A DNA stretch of 64,000 nt from Rostratula benghalensis (GCA_013399305.1 VXAI01000049.1:395395-459394); one strand, 5' to 3'; numbered from the stretch's first letter, positions 1 through 13,251 are shown. The notes: generated by a model from the sequence alone, not told the origin. Made by a program: numbers and translations.

Positions 1-1816
1 ATCTTGATGATTTTTATGACTGATGAGTTCATTATCATGTACTTCCAGGTTCTACCAAGGGAAACCCATATAATTCCTCCAGGTGCATCTTTGAACTTGA
101 GTCAACCCAAAATGTGAAAGCACAGGAAGCTAAAACCCTACAATCCTGCTCCATCTAATGATATTGAAGTTTGCTAACAAACACTTACAGGACAGTTTTC
201 TCATAAAGAATTTTAATGTAGCCAGTTGAATGGCGGAATTCTGTAATTTCCCTACAAGTTGAAGGACCCTGATATCCACACCCCTATTTGGATAATTTTT
301 TAAATTAGTTATTTCTAATGACAACAATATCAAGGCATGTTTCCCAAAGAAAGAAAATTCCCGTCTAGAAATATTAAACTAAAATCACCATCCCAATTGT
401 TGCCATTACTTGAGTCTTGGGATACTCCAGTGAGAGCAGGAGAGAAAAGAGTTTGTCTGTGGTCTCTGAACAGGCAGCTTTGCCAAGGTGGTGGCAGTGG
501 TGGATTTCTTCATGTATAGTGGGTTGAAGTGACACAAGTTATTGAAAAGGAAAAAATGAAGCTGAGAGATGGAGAAGAAAAGATAAATTCAGTTGGAAGG
601 GTTGGAGACTGTAAAGATTCTGATTTTGAGGAGAAAGGAAAGAAATTTGGAGAGAAATGAAAACTATAAAAATGATTTTTAGAGTGTCCTTTTTTGAAGT
701 TACTGAAATACACGTCACAGATACAGGACAGAGCAAGAGGAACACTAAAGAAAGACTGTTAAAAATTGATGAGTAATACACTTCATTATCTCTCTCTGAA
801 ATAAGACTGACTCCCAGTATAGTTTATTCTTCATTATATTTTTCCTTATGGAGAAATGAGATAAAAGAGGCCAAAGTTCAGGTTGGTGATGGGCTTGTCT
901 GTGGGCTTTTTGTTTGTTTTGAGGCTATTCAATCTGCATGTGAACCTAAAAAATTTGTAGAGCTTTCACTTTCAGCTTCTCCACTTCACTACTTTATAGG
1001 AATATTATATGGAACACATCATGGGATTATTTTTTCTGTCTAGAATCATTAAGCATTATCTATACTCACATGTGTACTTGACAGAAATTTTCACGTAATA
1101 ATGTTATTAGATAAAAGACTGGCTTTTGGGCTGTTCTGTTTCAAGTCATACTTTTAATGTGATTTACCTGGAAGTTCTTAATAAATGAGGCTTCATTGCA
1201 GAATGTAGGGAGTATGATACTAACGAATATTCTGGAAATAGAGGTGCTATCAGCATCATCCATTTAATATTAAAATTGGTTAAATGTGCCTTAATATAAT
1301 CCAGTAAAGTGAATTAAGTTGTAACAGAAATCATAGGTCCCTCGTTAAATAGCTACTAGCAGGGAAATAGAACTGAGTGCATTAGGATTACAAAGCATTT
1401 ACAGATCTACAATTAAGGGTTAACAGAGCTCTGGCAAATTCTGTGATTAACATAACTGTGGTCAGCATTCATTTTTGCTTGCTACTGCAGTGTTTTTGGT
1501 CAGCATGTCTAACCACTGTAACCACAGCAAAATCTTTTAATTGCTTAACAGATGTATTTCTTGGTTGTTTTCATGGTGACTGAACTGAGGGTTTGATGTT
1601 CATGAGAGCAATGCAAATGCCACCTTTTCCTGGCGTGTAATGAAAGTTGCTTTCAGTTACTTAGTTCAAGAGTGTCTCCTGTTGACCACACTGAGAATAT
1701 CTGTTAAATGCTGCCAGAAGAGACCACTGGTTGAATATGCAGTGCCCTAACATTCTACCTAGTGTGATTTATTGTAAGCTTTTTCTCTGGATTTTCCCCC
1801 TCTTCCCTTCTCACAG
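1..1816 (+). other. RPGRIP1L: Intron sequence upstream of exon w1 (5' end outside window)
   Basis: AT-rich intron ending in a pyrimidine tract and TCACAG at 1,811-1,816. Around 541-660 the plus strand is strongly purine-rich, which gives the illusion of a charged peptide, but no acceptor/donor pair or match to RPGRIP1L supports an exon. No transposon was recognised. Confidence 0.7.
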
Positions 1817-1963
1817 AACCAAAAGAACTTGAAGGTGAGCCATGATGCTTTACTAGCAAAAGTCGATGAACTGAATCTCCAGGTTAAAGAGGAGCGGTTG
1901 AAGTGCCTCCATCTTAAAAAAGAATTGCAATCGGTGACCATTTCAAACCGAAGGACAGAGGAG
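1817..1963 (+). CDS. RPGRIP1L: RPGRIP1L exon w1, coiled coil
   Basis: 147 nt, phase 0 to 0, 49 codons. The acceptor is TCACAG and the donor is GTAAGAT. It reads NQKNLKVSHDALLAK and continues through DELNLQVKEERLK, a heptad-rich coiled coil that by recollection lines up with human residues near 300. The exon length is a multiple of three, so skipping it would keep the frame. Exons before this one are not in the window. Confidence 0.94.
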
Positions 1964-3021
1964 GTAAGATGTGAGCAAGAAATGTGGAGTCTCCTTTAGG
2001 TAGTACACGTAGTGAACAACAGGCTACCTTTTAGTTGTGGAAATGTGACTAGACCTTTCAAACGTATTTAGAAGACTGAACTGGTGATCTCTCTATATAT
2101 TTTTACCCCTTTACAAGGAAAATCCTGTGGCTGCTACTTGCATTTCATAGAATCACGAACCATACCTTGTCTCCATGCCACAGAATCACTGCATCAGTCT
2201 TTGGACAACAGTTACAGTTAAAGCATAGGGGTTTGTGTCAACTCTGATACTAAGTAAGTGGCTTGTTAACTAGAAAAAAATCATGCTGCTTGATTTATTC
2301 ATCACATACTGCTAGTTTTTCAGTGTAATTTCAACCTGATTTGATTACAGTATTCCACCTCGCTCAGCAGTTCACATCAGTCACTTCTATATCATTGTCT
2401 ACTGGCTCTCGGAGACAAAGATCATCACTAACAGTCACCCATGTATAGGGCTAAAACTACAGTGGTTTAATCTTCATTCTGTTCAGTACATGAGGAGCAA
2501 GAGTCTACACATTTATTTATTTATTGTCCTTGTTTTTTCTTTTGTTTTGCAGCAACGTAAGTTTAGTTTTACTGCCCGATTTACCTGTTTGGAATATACT
2601 TTACATGAACCAAGTTTATCAAGATTACCATATTGATATTTCTCCCTAACCTTTCAATTATAGTAATGTACATAGGGTATATCTTCTGAGCTAAAGCATC
2701 TTGTATCTTTAAAACCATATCCTACTGTAGTGAGTATTTTAAAAGCAAGGTCTTGTGCTTTCTTTAAGGTTGATTAAAAATATATTTCCAGGAGCCATTA
2801 ACTAGCCAAGGCTAATACTCACCAAAAAAGAAATAAAAACTTTTTAATGTAAATACATGTGGTGAAAAAAGTGTTATTTTGAAACTTCTAAGAGACTGTT
2901 GTATAAACAGAACAAATAACAGGCTGACAATGCCTACAAATTATTATCTAATTGTCTTTACACATTTATTGTCATTTCTTCTTGTGCTGTGTGCTGCTGG
3001 AAACATCCTTCTTTGTTTTAG
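1964..3021 (+). other. RPGRIP1L: Intron w1-w2
   Basis: 1,058 bp with GTAAGA donor and TTTTAG acceptor. AT-rich, with no repeat or conserved-looking element recognised. Confidence 0.85.
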
Positions 3022-3095
3022 TTACAGGAAATAATAGATGATCTAGAAAAAGAGAAGGAACTCTTGAGGAAAAACTATGATAAACTGTATAACAG
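3022..3095 (+). CDS. RPGRIP1L: RPGRIP1L exon w2, coiled coil
   Basis: 74 nt, phase 0 to 2. It encodes LQEIIDDLEKEKELLRKNY then DKLYN, continuing the coiled coil. The donor is CAG|GTAAG. The chosen acceptor is TTTTAG ending at 3,021, because the human protein keeps two residues at this point. A second acceptor (TTACAG ending at 3,027) is 6 nt downstream, is in frame, and would drop the first two residues (LQ). Confidence 0.92.
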
Positions 3096-6000
3096 GTAAG
3101 TTATGGCTTCTGTATATAAAAAACTTGTTTTCATATGCTGTGTGCTTGAATGTGCATATGCATATTGTGTGCACACATGTGAATATATTTGTGCTACAGT
3201 TCATCATATCAGTAAGTGTATATGGAAACTTTTATTGTGTTCCACCTGTATTTCATCGCTGTGTTGCTGTGTTGAAGCAGCTTCCATATTGGTTCTAATA
3301 CTCTTGAAATAGTAGCTGACTTCTTATGAAAAATCTAATTAAAACATAAGTAGAAGTCACTTTATTTTGAACGTGAACACGAGAAGTTCTTATTTGAATT
3401 TCTAATAATTTTTTAGGAGTTTTCATGGAAGAAGAATACACAGTTAGACATATATTCCTTTGGATTTATTATATTTGGGACAAAATGGTGTTGGAATATT
3501 CTGGTAAAAGTTCTTCCAGTGCTTTTCAGTGGGTGTATAATAAAATCTCATATTTGACAGCTTCTCTGGTGTTTATTTTTGAGGAGTGCTTTGTACATTT
3601 TAGTCATAGCTACTATTTCATTTGTACTGGTTCTGCTTGAGGTTTCTGTATATGTTCATTTAAGTTTTTACAAAGGTTCCTATGCATGATAGTGTTGTAT
3701 AAAGTGTATCAGCAGTGCTTACAAGGAAAATACGTTGCCAGATCCACAAATTCTCTAGTACTGAAAAAGAAGTAATTATAGTCGGTTAACACAGGCAAAT
3801 TAAAGGAAAAAAGGACCTTCCAATGAACTTTTCCTTTGCTGTGAAACCATGTGGTCTTTTACACTGAGGAAGATTAGAAAATAAGAGACGTTTCCTAGAG
3901 CTAATAATTGCCTCAGAAAGTAGGCAAAGTGCATGAAGTCTTTTCTTGTATCAAAATTATTTATCCTCTTCAAGTTTGTTTGTTTCGTCAGTGGTGATGA
4001 CTGTCAAAAAAAATACAAAATACAAAACACAACATGAATGATGTCAAGCATTGTTGATACTATTCATACAATATTTATTATAGTTTTTGGACTTTCTATG
4101 ATGAAATTAAAAATTACAGTATTGAGAAAACTGTGAGTACAAATATGTTAAACCACGTTTTTTTTACATATGAGATGTAGCAGTTGTATAATCACAATAT
4201 TTAGAGTTTTGTATAGGGATAGTTGGTCAGTTGTCTCTCACTTAATTTTATTGTAGATTCCTCCAAAGTTATAAATATTTCTGAGTATGACTTCTTTTTC
4301 TCTAGTTTTTATGGAGAGAAATAGCTATTACTAACAAATCATCTTAAAACCTTGGCTTGAATTTTTCTGCTCTATTTAAATCATAGTGGGATAATTTAAA
4401 AAGATGTTTAACAACATAAATTGAAATATGGTTCGCTTATAACCCAGTAATCTACCATATGGCTTTTCTTTCCCCTACAATGAACTTTCTTTTCATGGTC
4501 TTCCATTTAAATTTTGATTACTGTTTCATCTCCCATGTTACTATATAGGTAACAAGAAATGAGAAGAAATGGATCATTTAATTTTAACTACTGTTTATTG
4601 GCCAACTTCTTCTGATGCCCATTTGAACAATGCAATCTTACTGCAGCTTACCTCTTGCCTAGGAGTGGATAGGCCAGTGTCCACAGGTGCCAGATAATGA
4701 ATAAATATGTATTTCTTTTTTTTAATGGAGGACGAGAGACGAAAACCCATTCTTGGCTAGTATTGGGGTTTGGTCTTTTTTTTAGAAGTTCACTTGAAGT
4801 TGATGGGAAATTTGCCAAAATCAAGGCTGTAGAACTGGATTTGAAAAGTTTACAAAGAACAAGTATGAATTTGTCAGTTGACTCTTATTATTTAGTCAGT
4901 ATCCAAGAAAACAATTCATTTGGATAAAAAGGTTTGGTGGAATTGTTTTCATATGACCTTGTAATGCAAATCTAGCAATGCTTAAACTCCCTCCAAAGGA
5001 AACGGTGCCAGATGTGGTTGACCATTTATAGTTACCCAGATGGCTCCAACTCCAGTGAAGTACAGTAAATGTGAAAGAAAGTCCACATGAATTCAAGTAA
5101 GAGGAATCTTAAATTTGAAGGAAGGAACTGACACAATTCAATTCAAACTGGCATGAACATTAGCATTATATAGGCTGGGATAAAACCTGTCTTCTAAACT
5201 GGTCTTCATTTAAACATCTAAATTTCCTATCACAGTAACTACTAATGATTCTTCTGCCAGCATAGTCTTTTGAAATACTGAAATAATGTGTAGCTACATC
5301 TTTATGTGAAGTAATGGCACTCAGGGTAAGGCATGCACTTTAACTAGATGTCATGGTCCTTAAAACTTGAAAACGTTTTCAGAAGCATGAAACCTAAGAG
5401 TATTTAATGTGTTTTCTTGCTAAGATTTATTCTTTTCTTACCAGAGCCAGTCAAACTTTGAAGAGTGGTAAATCTAAGCAATTATAAGAACACACTGTTT
5501 GTCTTCTATACTTATGGAGTATTATGGAAATGGTTGTGGGTTCCTTGCATTATGTTCACTGTATATTATCTTCAAAATTATAGCAGTGTGAAGTATATAT
5601 TGCTATAGGACTTAAAAACATTGCATAAAGTTCATGCATGCTATCAAAGACCCTCTATCACACTTGGAAATGGTGTATGTCTAGAGAACAGTAAAAATAG
5701 ATGAGACAGTAGGAGGAAAAGACAAAATGCAGACAAATAGACCTATTTCTATGAAGATCACAAATCAAGAATATAAACTCTTGCCTTATACTTCAGAGTC
5801 TACACTTCATGCTTTTTTTTTTTTTTCTTTAATCTTAAGGTCATCCTTCAAATATATTCCTTATAAATTCACTTACATGTACTCAGAATCACTTTATTCA
5901 GTCATAGCCACCAAAACAGGCCGTTATCTTTCAGTCAGCATGTACAGCCCTTGAAGCTATATGGGCTATGCCTTCTCTGATATTTCTTTCTTCTCTGTTT

Positions 6001-7134
6001 AGTTGGTTGAGGTTTTTGTTACATCTCTGTAAGATCTTTGGGAGAGATGGATTGATAAATAAATATCAGAAGATTATTTTTTTTTTTAAAATAGATGTAA
6101 AAGAGACCTTTTTTAACTGATGAGTTTTACCAAGGTGAAGAGTTGAGGAACTGACTCTTTTTTTTTTGTTTTCAAAAAAACAACCAAAACCAAGTAAAAT
6201 TTCTGATTTTTCAGAGAATGCCAAAGTTAATAAACTGGTTTATGGTTAGTTAAGATGAATGACATTTTTTGCAGTCAATAAGAATGCAAGTATTGAATAA
6301 TAATAATAAGATGAAGACCATAGTTCTCACCGTCTAAAATATTTGAAAGCACATTGCATTGCTTGGTCTTTTTGCCTACTAGGAATTAGACTGTAAATTA
6401 TAGCATGTACTTAATTTTGTTTCAGTCGGAGACACACATTGTGTTGTGGTTTCAGCAGTTCTGGTTCTGGGTCCGTGCAATCCTTACTGCACATAGATTT
6501 GGTAGTTTACAAGTAAATAATGTGTTACAGGCAAAATAGTTATTCTAATTTCTTTGCCCACCTCTGTTTTTTATTTCTCGAAGTAGGAAAAAAGATTACT
6601 TTATGTGAGCTTCTTAATGGGTATCAGAGCTGTTGTTTTACAGTATGAGAAAACTGTTGTCACTTTGCAGTCAGCATTTCTTTGAACGGGGCCACTGACT
6701 GTAGGCTCCGTGTGTGTCACAGCTTGAAAAGAAATCAGGTGGGTGATCCCAGCGCTCCGCACGGAGGGGTTTTGTATGCGGAAAGAATGGGGTTGTCAGT
6801 TGTCAGTTGCTGAGGTTTGGAGTTGTGGATTACTCTGGGATATGCATCTGAATTCCTTTTCTAGTCCCACAAATGTTGCACGCTGCCAACTTCGCTGACT
6901 TTGGAGCTCTAAATTAAGGCCAGTTCCTTTGCTCATCCCACAAACTCTTTCATGTTTTTTAACCGCAGCCTGAGAAAGGCGCCTTGGTTTCAACAGCAGC
7001 AGACCAGCATATGTTTACTTAATTCCTAAGACATGATGACAGTGGTCTCTGTGCCACTAAAAGCTTTTTTCTTTATTATTTTCTGTTGAAGCTGATTTCT
7101 AAAAGTTTTTCACATGCCACATGTTTTATTGCAG
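3096..7134 (+). other. RPGRIP1L: Intron w2-w3
   Basis: 4,039 bp. AT-rich, with a run of 14 T at 5,813-5,826 and several shorter A/T runs. A slightly GC-richer patch lies at about 6,690-6,790. No transposon or gene was recognised. The intron ends in TATTGCAG. Confidence 0.85.
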
Positions 7135-7274
7135 TGCCTTCAGTATGACCTATGAGCAGCAATGGATATTAAAGGAACAGCAACTGAAACAGCAAATTGC
7201 TGAACTGGAGGCTGCTATCAAGTCTGATTTAGCTGACAAAAATGAAATCCTTGACAAAATCAAAGCAGAAAGAG
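7135..7274 (+). CDS. RPGRIP1L: RPGRIP1L exon w3, coiled coil
   Basis: 140 nt, phase 2 to 1. It encodes (S)[19 protein letters not shown], then [19 protein letters not shown] and DKIKAER. This glutamine- and leucine-rich coiled coil closely follows the human EEQWKLKEQQLK region. The donor is GAG|GTATAT. Its last base joins AC of the next exon to make an Asp codon. Confidence 0.95.
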
Positions 7275-10200
7275 GTATATTTCTGAAATTACTCTATCAT
7301 TTACTCATGATGTGAGATTCTCCTGTGTTGGAGTTCAGGTATATTGCCCAGAAAATTTTAGGGTCTGTTGCTGGTGATTTCAGAGCTGCCTTTTAAATGT
7401 ACATTTGAACAATACGCTGAAGTTAGGACTAGCTATTATATACAAAAATTGACCCAATACAGGTTGTGTGTTGAATGAGGTTCCTATATCTCCAGCTGCG
7501 TTCATTATTCATCTGCTGCATTAATCTTTATTCTTTATTTCTCTCTTCTTCTGCATTGAAAATTGCTATGGACAAGAGGACCATCCCACAGTCTCTTTCA
7601 AACTGTTTTATTCTAAACCACTATTCTAATTTCATTTGCTGTACAAAGTTACATGAAGCCTATACAAGCACTTAAAGATGATGAGTTGCCTTTCAGTCTT
7701 GTGAGTTCAGAATATTTTAATATTTTCAGTATATACTAATTTTTATTCACAGCTGTCTACATTTACAATAATACAGTTTTCTTCCAGTCTACCGAACCCT
7801 GTTTCATACTTGTTTTTCTTGTGCTGTGGGACCATTTCTCAGTGCATCTTTAAGACCTTGCAATTTTTTATGTTTTTATCTCAATACTGTAATACACTAT
7901 GGCAACGTAAAGTTTGCAAAGCCAGAGCTCTAGCAGGAAGTAAACTAAATACACATACAGTTGCTTCTTCAAATCTGTATTATTACAAAGTGTATTTCCA
8001 TGAACAATCTAATGGGATGAAGTGGGCCTATTTGTGTAAAGTTCTTATGACTGACTATGGCTTGAGTTCAGCATATACTTACTATTAAGATTTGCAGTAG
8101 CTCTACTTACTTTAATACCAGATTAAATATTTCAATGTTTTATTTGACCACAGAAAGTGTTTGCAAATTTAGCCTTACCGATAATCAGGTACAATACTTT
8201 AAGGTACAATAATATGAATAATATAATATGACATGTGATCATCAATGACAACAAGTTGCCCATGAGCCAGCACTGTGCCCTTGTGGCCAAGAAGGCCAAT
8301 GGCATCCTGGGGTGCATCAAGAAGAGTGTGACCAGCAGGTTGCAGGAGGTTATCCTGCCTCTCTACTCTGCCTTAGTGAGCCTCCATCGGGAGCACTGGG
8401 ACCAGTTCTGGGCTCCCCCAGTTTCAGAAGGACAGGGACCTGCTGGAGAGGGAGGGGACAGCAGAGGATCACAAAGGTGATTAGAGTCCTGGAGCATCTC
8501 TCTTGTGAAGAACAGCTGAGGGATTTGGGGCTTATCAGTCTGGGAAAGAGAAGGCTGAGGGGGGATCTGATCAACACCTATACATACTTCAAGGGTGGGT
8601 GTCAGGAGGGTGGGGCCAGCCTTTTTTCAGTGATGCCCAGTGACAGGAGAAGAGGTAACAGGCACAAACTGGAACATAAGAAGTTCCATCTAAACATGAG
8701 GAGGAACTTATTTCCTGAGAGGGTGGCAGAGCCCTGGCAGGGGCTGCCCAGAGAGGTGGTGGAGTCTCTGGAGATTGCAAACCCACCTGGACACGTTCCT
8801 GTGGGACCTGCTGTGGGTGGCCCTGCTTTGGCAGGGGTTGGGCTGGATGATCTCCAGAGGTCTCTTCCAACCCCATAGCCTTCTGTGATCATGTAATGCA
8901 AAGTTTAAAGTGGTATTAAGAGCTTGGAAATGTTATAGGCCATACTACTATTTTGTTAAGTTGAATGTGGAAATAAGGCAACACCTTCTATGGTCTGTTA
9001 TTTCTGTGGTCACTGTGTTTAAGTAGCAATTCTTCCCCTTCCCCAGGCTGGCACTGACGAGCCTGTTGCTCTCTTAAACTGGATCACCAAGTTACTACAC
9101 TTGCCATTTCTCCTGAATTGAACTTGCTGCAGCTTGAGTAGGTGTTGTCAGACCCTTCAAGGCCTGTGTGTGTATCTGGGATTTGATTACAGCTTCTTGT
9201 CTTTTCTACTGCCTGAGTGTTGTCAATGTTTTTTAGTTGCACACTTCAGAGTATGTGCCTTTGCTGCACGTCCCTTTTGTAAGTTCAGCAGAAGAACTAA
9301 AGTACTGTTTGTCTTAACCTACTGCCTGCTAGAACTAGTGTAGAAATAATGCCTTGTCTACCCTTTGTAGAGTGGCACATGAATCTTTTTTACAAAACTT
9401 CTTTTCCAGGACTAAGAAAGATATTAAAATAAATGAAGCCTTGAAAATTCTTAATTTATACATAAGACAAACATCATCTTCCCTTTTCCCATGTTTTCCT
9501 CCTTCAGTGTTTCTCTTTCAGAGTGACCACATAATTTGGATCTGATTTTTTTAGTATTTTCCTGCCCATAACTTCATAATGTGTTTTGTAATAGAATAAA
9601 TACATTTAGGCAGCAGAGTAAGTTATTACACATTGTGACTGAATCCCCCCCCCCTCCCATTTATTTATTCTTTTTAGAGAATATAATTTATTTTTGTGTT
9701 TCTTGCATCTTTATCTTTGGTTGGGATGATAGAGAAACAGCCTGTTGAGAAGCTGGAGAGGCAGCCTGAGTAGTGCCAAGGTAGACTGAGCTGTGCTATT
9801 GACAGATCTGCCCATTCTGATTCAACAGGCTGTTAAAACGGCCTCAGTTTGAACAAAAGCTTGTTTCCTTTCTCCATAGCATTTACAGTTTGGAAGTTAA
9901 CTTTTTAAGTAGCAGGTGTGAATGAATATTAAAAATGTGCACAAAAACTTCACTGGGGCACATGTTAGAAAAAGAGTGGGCTGGGCTTGCTGCTACTGTC
10001 AGAAAACCATCACAATGAGAAAGGAGTACTTGAGGAGGGGTTTCTTTTCTCCTTATCCCTGGAAAAGTGCCAGTTCAGATCTCAGTTTATATTCTAGGGA
10101 AAAGAAATGACATCAGCCTGAGGGGCCCTTTTTCTCTCTGAGAGAGCTCCCAACAGATCCAGGTCTCCCAGGTATGTTATTTGTGAGAGTCCAGAAGAGC

Positions 10201-11507
10201 AATTGCTGATACGCCTTTCACCGTCTTTTGTGAAAGTCCTGCCTTCTCTGCCCATTCACAAGGCATATTTTAATTGTTTTCTTTCTTGCTTTCTAATTTT
10301 TAGCCCTTAGTGTTCCTAATTATGCACAAATGCATTACATTTTCCTCATAACTGAAGAAAATTAAAACCTTACTGATTATGTGTTTGAATTGAAAGTGAC
10401 TCTTGTGGAGTCTCAACACATGTAGGAGTCGGGCTACTGTGTGGGAACAATGGCTTTGGATGGTTCATTTTTAGTGAAGATGGCATTTGATATATAAACC
10501 CTGCAAAATTAAAGCTAACCTGATGTCAATTTTTGAAACATTTCAAACCACTTGAGATTAGCATCTCAGCCACCGGTTTCCTGCTGAGTTCAAGCCTCTA
10601 AACTGAAAAGCTGTTCTGTAGACATAGCTATGCTGTGCATCATGCCCTGAGGGTCAGCAGAAAAGATTCCAGCATTAAAAAGATATTGTGAACTATTTTG
10701 TTGAAAGCAGTAGAATATATTCTCAACTAAGTATGTAATGTTTTACCAATCAAATCCCATGGGTACAGATGGGAAGTACAAAGGCTGATACTTGGGCACC
10801 AGGTTGACAGTTCACATTTATATCATTCTGACTTAAAATATGAATTCATTGTATTTAAGTACATTGTATGACTATATAACTGTGGGACTTTAAAAAGGCA
10901 CAGGAAAAAAATGGAAGGAGAAAAATATTAGTATCAAGAGAATCAGGAGTTTGGCCAGGGACGGGGAGAGAGAGAGTGTGCATGTTTTGGTTCCTTAGAA
11001 ACCTCAATGATTTTGAGGAAAAGCTTGCTTATTTCACCTAATCCTTAATTTTTTTCTCATATCTTATTGAGAAATCACTGTGGATGTAGCTATGCATTAG
11101 TGGGTATTTGTGTAGAATCTGAGTAACCCTCTACTGGTGAGATTAATGGTGTTTAGTCAGTCATTCAGATTGACAGTTTTATATCCTTTTTACTCCCTAT
11201 TCTCTCCCTTCCCCCAAAACAGAAAGCTGTACTTAGTTGGGCGTCTTTCTATTTAGAAAGACAAAAAGTGTAGATTTTTGATGCTGTAGGTTCTCTTTTA
11301 ATGAAACTAAGAATATTTTGGTTTTTTTAATCCATATACCTGTATCAGATCTATGAGTAGTTTTCCATCCCTTTCTGTTTTAATACCAAAGATTACCCTC
11401 CCAAAATAATTTAATTTTAAAATGTAAAAATAATTTTCCATGCAAGTTTATAATTTTTATAACTATTTTGCATTAAATAGAATATTTTGTTCTTTTTCTA
11501 TGCTAAG
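7275..11507 (+). other. RPGRIP1L: Intron w3-w4
   Basis: 4,233 bp. It contains a sense CR1 LINE fragment (8,240-8,893) and a short poly-C stretch near 9,645-9,656. The rest is unremarkable AT-rich intron. Acceptor TGCTAAG. Confidence 0.85.
8240..8893 (+). mobile_element. CR1 LINE, 5'-truncated, sense to the gene
   Basis: About 650 bp of non-LTR retrotransposon. It opens in the C-terminal part of the CR1 ORF2 (MSQHCALVAKKANGILG, compared with the usual MSQQCAQVAKKANGIL) and runs through the 3' segment to the typical GGATGATCTCCAGAGG end and a TTCTGTGATCATG terminus. The reading frame is broken: the ORF2-like frame shifts near 8,400 and later stops, so it is a dead copy. The diagnostic CAGTGATGCCCAGTGACAGG segment is shared with the antisense copy at 43.8 kb, which suggests the same subfamily. 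Both the left edge and the 3' end carry TGTGATCAT, possibly a short target duplication. Confidence 0.93.
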
Positions 11508-11614
11508 ACGAAAAGGAGAAGCTGATGCAGGAGAACAAAGACCTGCAGTTGTGCTGCCAGGAACATAAGCAACAACTTGATGAACTGCAAAATCACATGA
11601 AGCTTTTGACCAAG
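11508..11614 (+). CDS. RPGRIP1L: RPGRIP1L exon w4, coiled coil
   Basis: 107 nt, phase 1 to 0. It encodes (D)EKEKLMQENKDLQLCCQ and then EHKQQLDELQNHMKLLTK, following human DQNEKLVQENRELQ. Acceptor CTAAG, donor AAG|GTGAAC. It is separated from w5 by only 232 bp. Confidence 0.94.
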
Positions 11615-11846
11615 GTGAACTCTCTTTTCTGTTTCCAATATGAGGATAAAAACCCCCCCCATTCTATGTTTTATGCATAGTGCAAATACTTGGTGAAAGT
11701 AATACAGAAATATAGCAGTGTTTGTTTATTCATGATATCAAGCAAAATGTCATGTCTAGTGAGAATGCATCTTCTTACTTGGAGTGTATTTCTTCCATAT
11801 CCATTCACAACCTATAACACCTTTTCATTAAGTATTTCTGTTTCAG

Positions 11847-11897
11847 GAAAGTGATGTTGATATGGCAGAACTCGGTGAAGCCCTCTTGCATATAAAG
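11847..11897 (+). CDS. RPGRIP1L: RPGRIP1L exon w5, small coiled-coil exon
   Basis: 51 nt, phase 0 to 0, 17 codons: ESDVDMAELGEALLHIK. Acceptor TTTCAG, donor AAG|GTAACT. It matches the human NDINADELSEALLLIK segment. Because it is short and symmetric, skipping it would keep the frame. Confidence 0.93.
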
Positions 11898-13071
11898 GTA
11901 ACTTACAAAGAATGATTATTTGGGGGGGTTGGACCTAGATGATCTTTAAGGTCTCTTCCAGCCCAACCCATTCTATGGGTTGGCCCTTTCCACTGGTTGA
12001 CCATGACATGTTTTGTACACAAGGCGGGGGATTTTCAAGCCCTGATCTATTTCTGCATCTTTTCGTAGTGAATTCTTCAAGCCCATACATGTGCTTTTGT
12101 CACTTTTCAGTTACAATGAAACAGAAGGGAAAACAAAAGATTTCCCAGGATGAAATCTAGAGTTACATAGATAACTCAGTGTGACATCAAAAGTGAATTA
12201 AACCTGATTCACAAGCATTTTTTTAAAAAAACTTACTTATTTTCAGTTAAATGATGGTATCTTGCTCTTCCTATAACGTTTATGAAAAAGCAATTTTTGC
12301 TTATTAATTCTGTAGCTTGTGGGAGTGTAGTATAAGTGTGAAAGTTCTAAAATGTGGTACAGCGATGCTTCGCAACTTCTCTTTGTTAGTTAAAAAACCC
12401 CAAAAATACTCAGGTCATGCTCTGTTTTTCTTCTCTTGCACATAAGTTGTAATTTTATTCTTTACAGCAAAACTGAAAATGAAGTGGGGGTGAGGGGAAG
12501 AAGTCAGTGAAAGAATAAGTTGGCACTGTCTCCACGGTTCCAGTGCCTTATGTTTTATTTTCTTGAGGAAGTGTTTACTGTCATTAGAATATTCATCTGC
12601 TTCAGAAATGCAAATGGTAATTTTATAATGATAATGAAAAAAAGAAAGCAAAACCCCCAACCAAACGAAGGCCTATATGAAAATGAAGCCCCCAGTATTA
12701 GTAACAGAAGCCATGTAGGCTTGAGAATAATAGTTCAGGTTTTGTACATTCGCTGAAGGAGGATTATTAATTGTATAAAAGGCAAATATATTAAGGGGTT
12801 TGTGTTTTCATTGGATAGAGAGGAGTGATTCCTTCTGTCTCATGTGTTTTCCTGGGTTCCTGATCATTGCAAGATGACATTACTGAATACAATCCTGATA
12901 CTTGCTGCTGTACTTAATTTCTATTTTTTGTGTTACTGCATACCCAAAATTTACAAAGGTATTTTTTATTGCTTTTCTAAAATTGTATCCCAGTGTAACA
13001 TTTAACCAGGCACAAATATGTCCAAATATTTTGCAGAAGTCTGCTCTACTAATTTTTCAAATTTGTTTCAG
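11898..13071 (+). other. RPGRIP1L: Intron w5-w6
   Basis: 1,174 bp. It carries a CR1 3'-end remnant starting 25 bases into the intron and is otherwise AT-rich. The intron ends in TTTGTTTCAG. Confidence 0.85.
11922..11978 (+). mobile_element. CR1 LINE 3'-tail remnant, sense
   Basis: About 57 bp containing GGTTGGACCTAGATGATCTT and the TCTTCCAGCCCAACCCATTC tail followed by TATG. This is the CR1 3' end only, so it is a severely 5'-truncated insertion. It starts 24 bp after the w5 donor. Confidence 0.82.
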
Positions 13072-13251
13072 ATTCAAAAGCAGCAGAAGAACGGGGACCT
13101 TATGTGTTTGGAAAAAGTAGAAGATGATATCCCTAAAGACTTAGAACACTCCCTGCGGGAGCTGCAATTAACACACGCGGAAACAGTGCAAGAACTTGAA
13201 AAGACGAGGAATATGTTAATTGTGCAGCACAAAATTAACAAAGATTACCAG
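13072..13251 (+). CDS. RPGRIP1L: RPGRIP1L exon w6, coiled coil
   Basis: 180 nt, phase 0 to 0, 60 codons. It includes [20 protein letters not shown], then [20 protein letters not shown] and [12 protein letters not shown]. This is among the most conserved coiled-coil parts of the protein (human [27 protein letters not shown]). Acceptor TTTCAG, donor CAG|GTACTA. Confidence 0.97.

Noticed and set aside
541..660. Purine-rich stretch reading as a charged peptide (EKEKMKLRDGEEK...)
   Set aside because: No matching acceptor or donor, a stop at the end, and no resemblance to the RPGRIP1L coiled coil expected just before w1.
8312..8878. 188-codon open frame on the plus strand
   Set aside because: It lies wholly inside a CR1 fragment and corresponds to decayed ORF2 3' sequence with a frame break. 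It is not a host gene.
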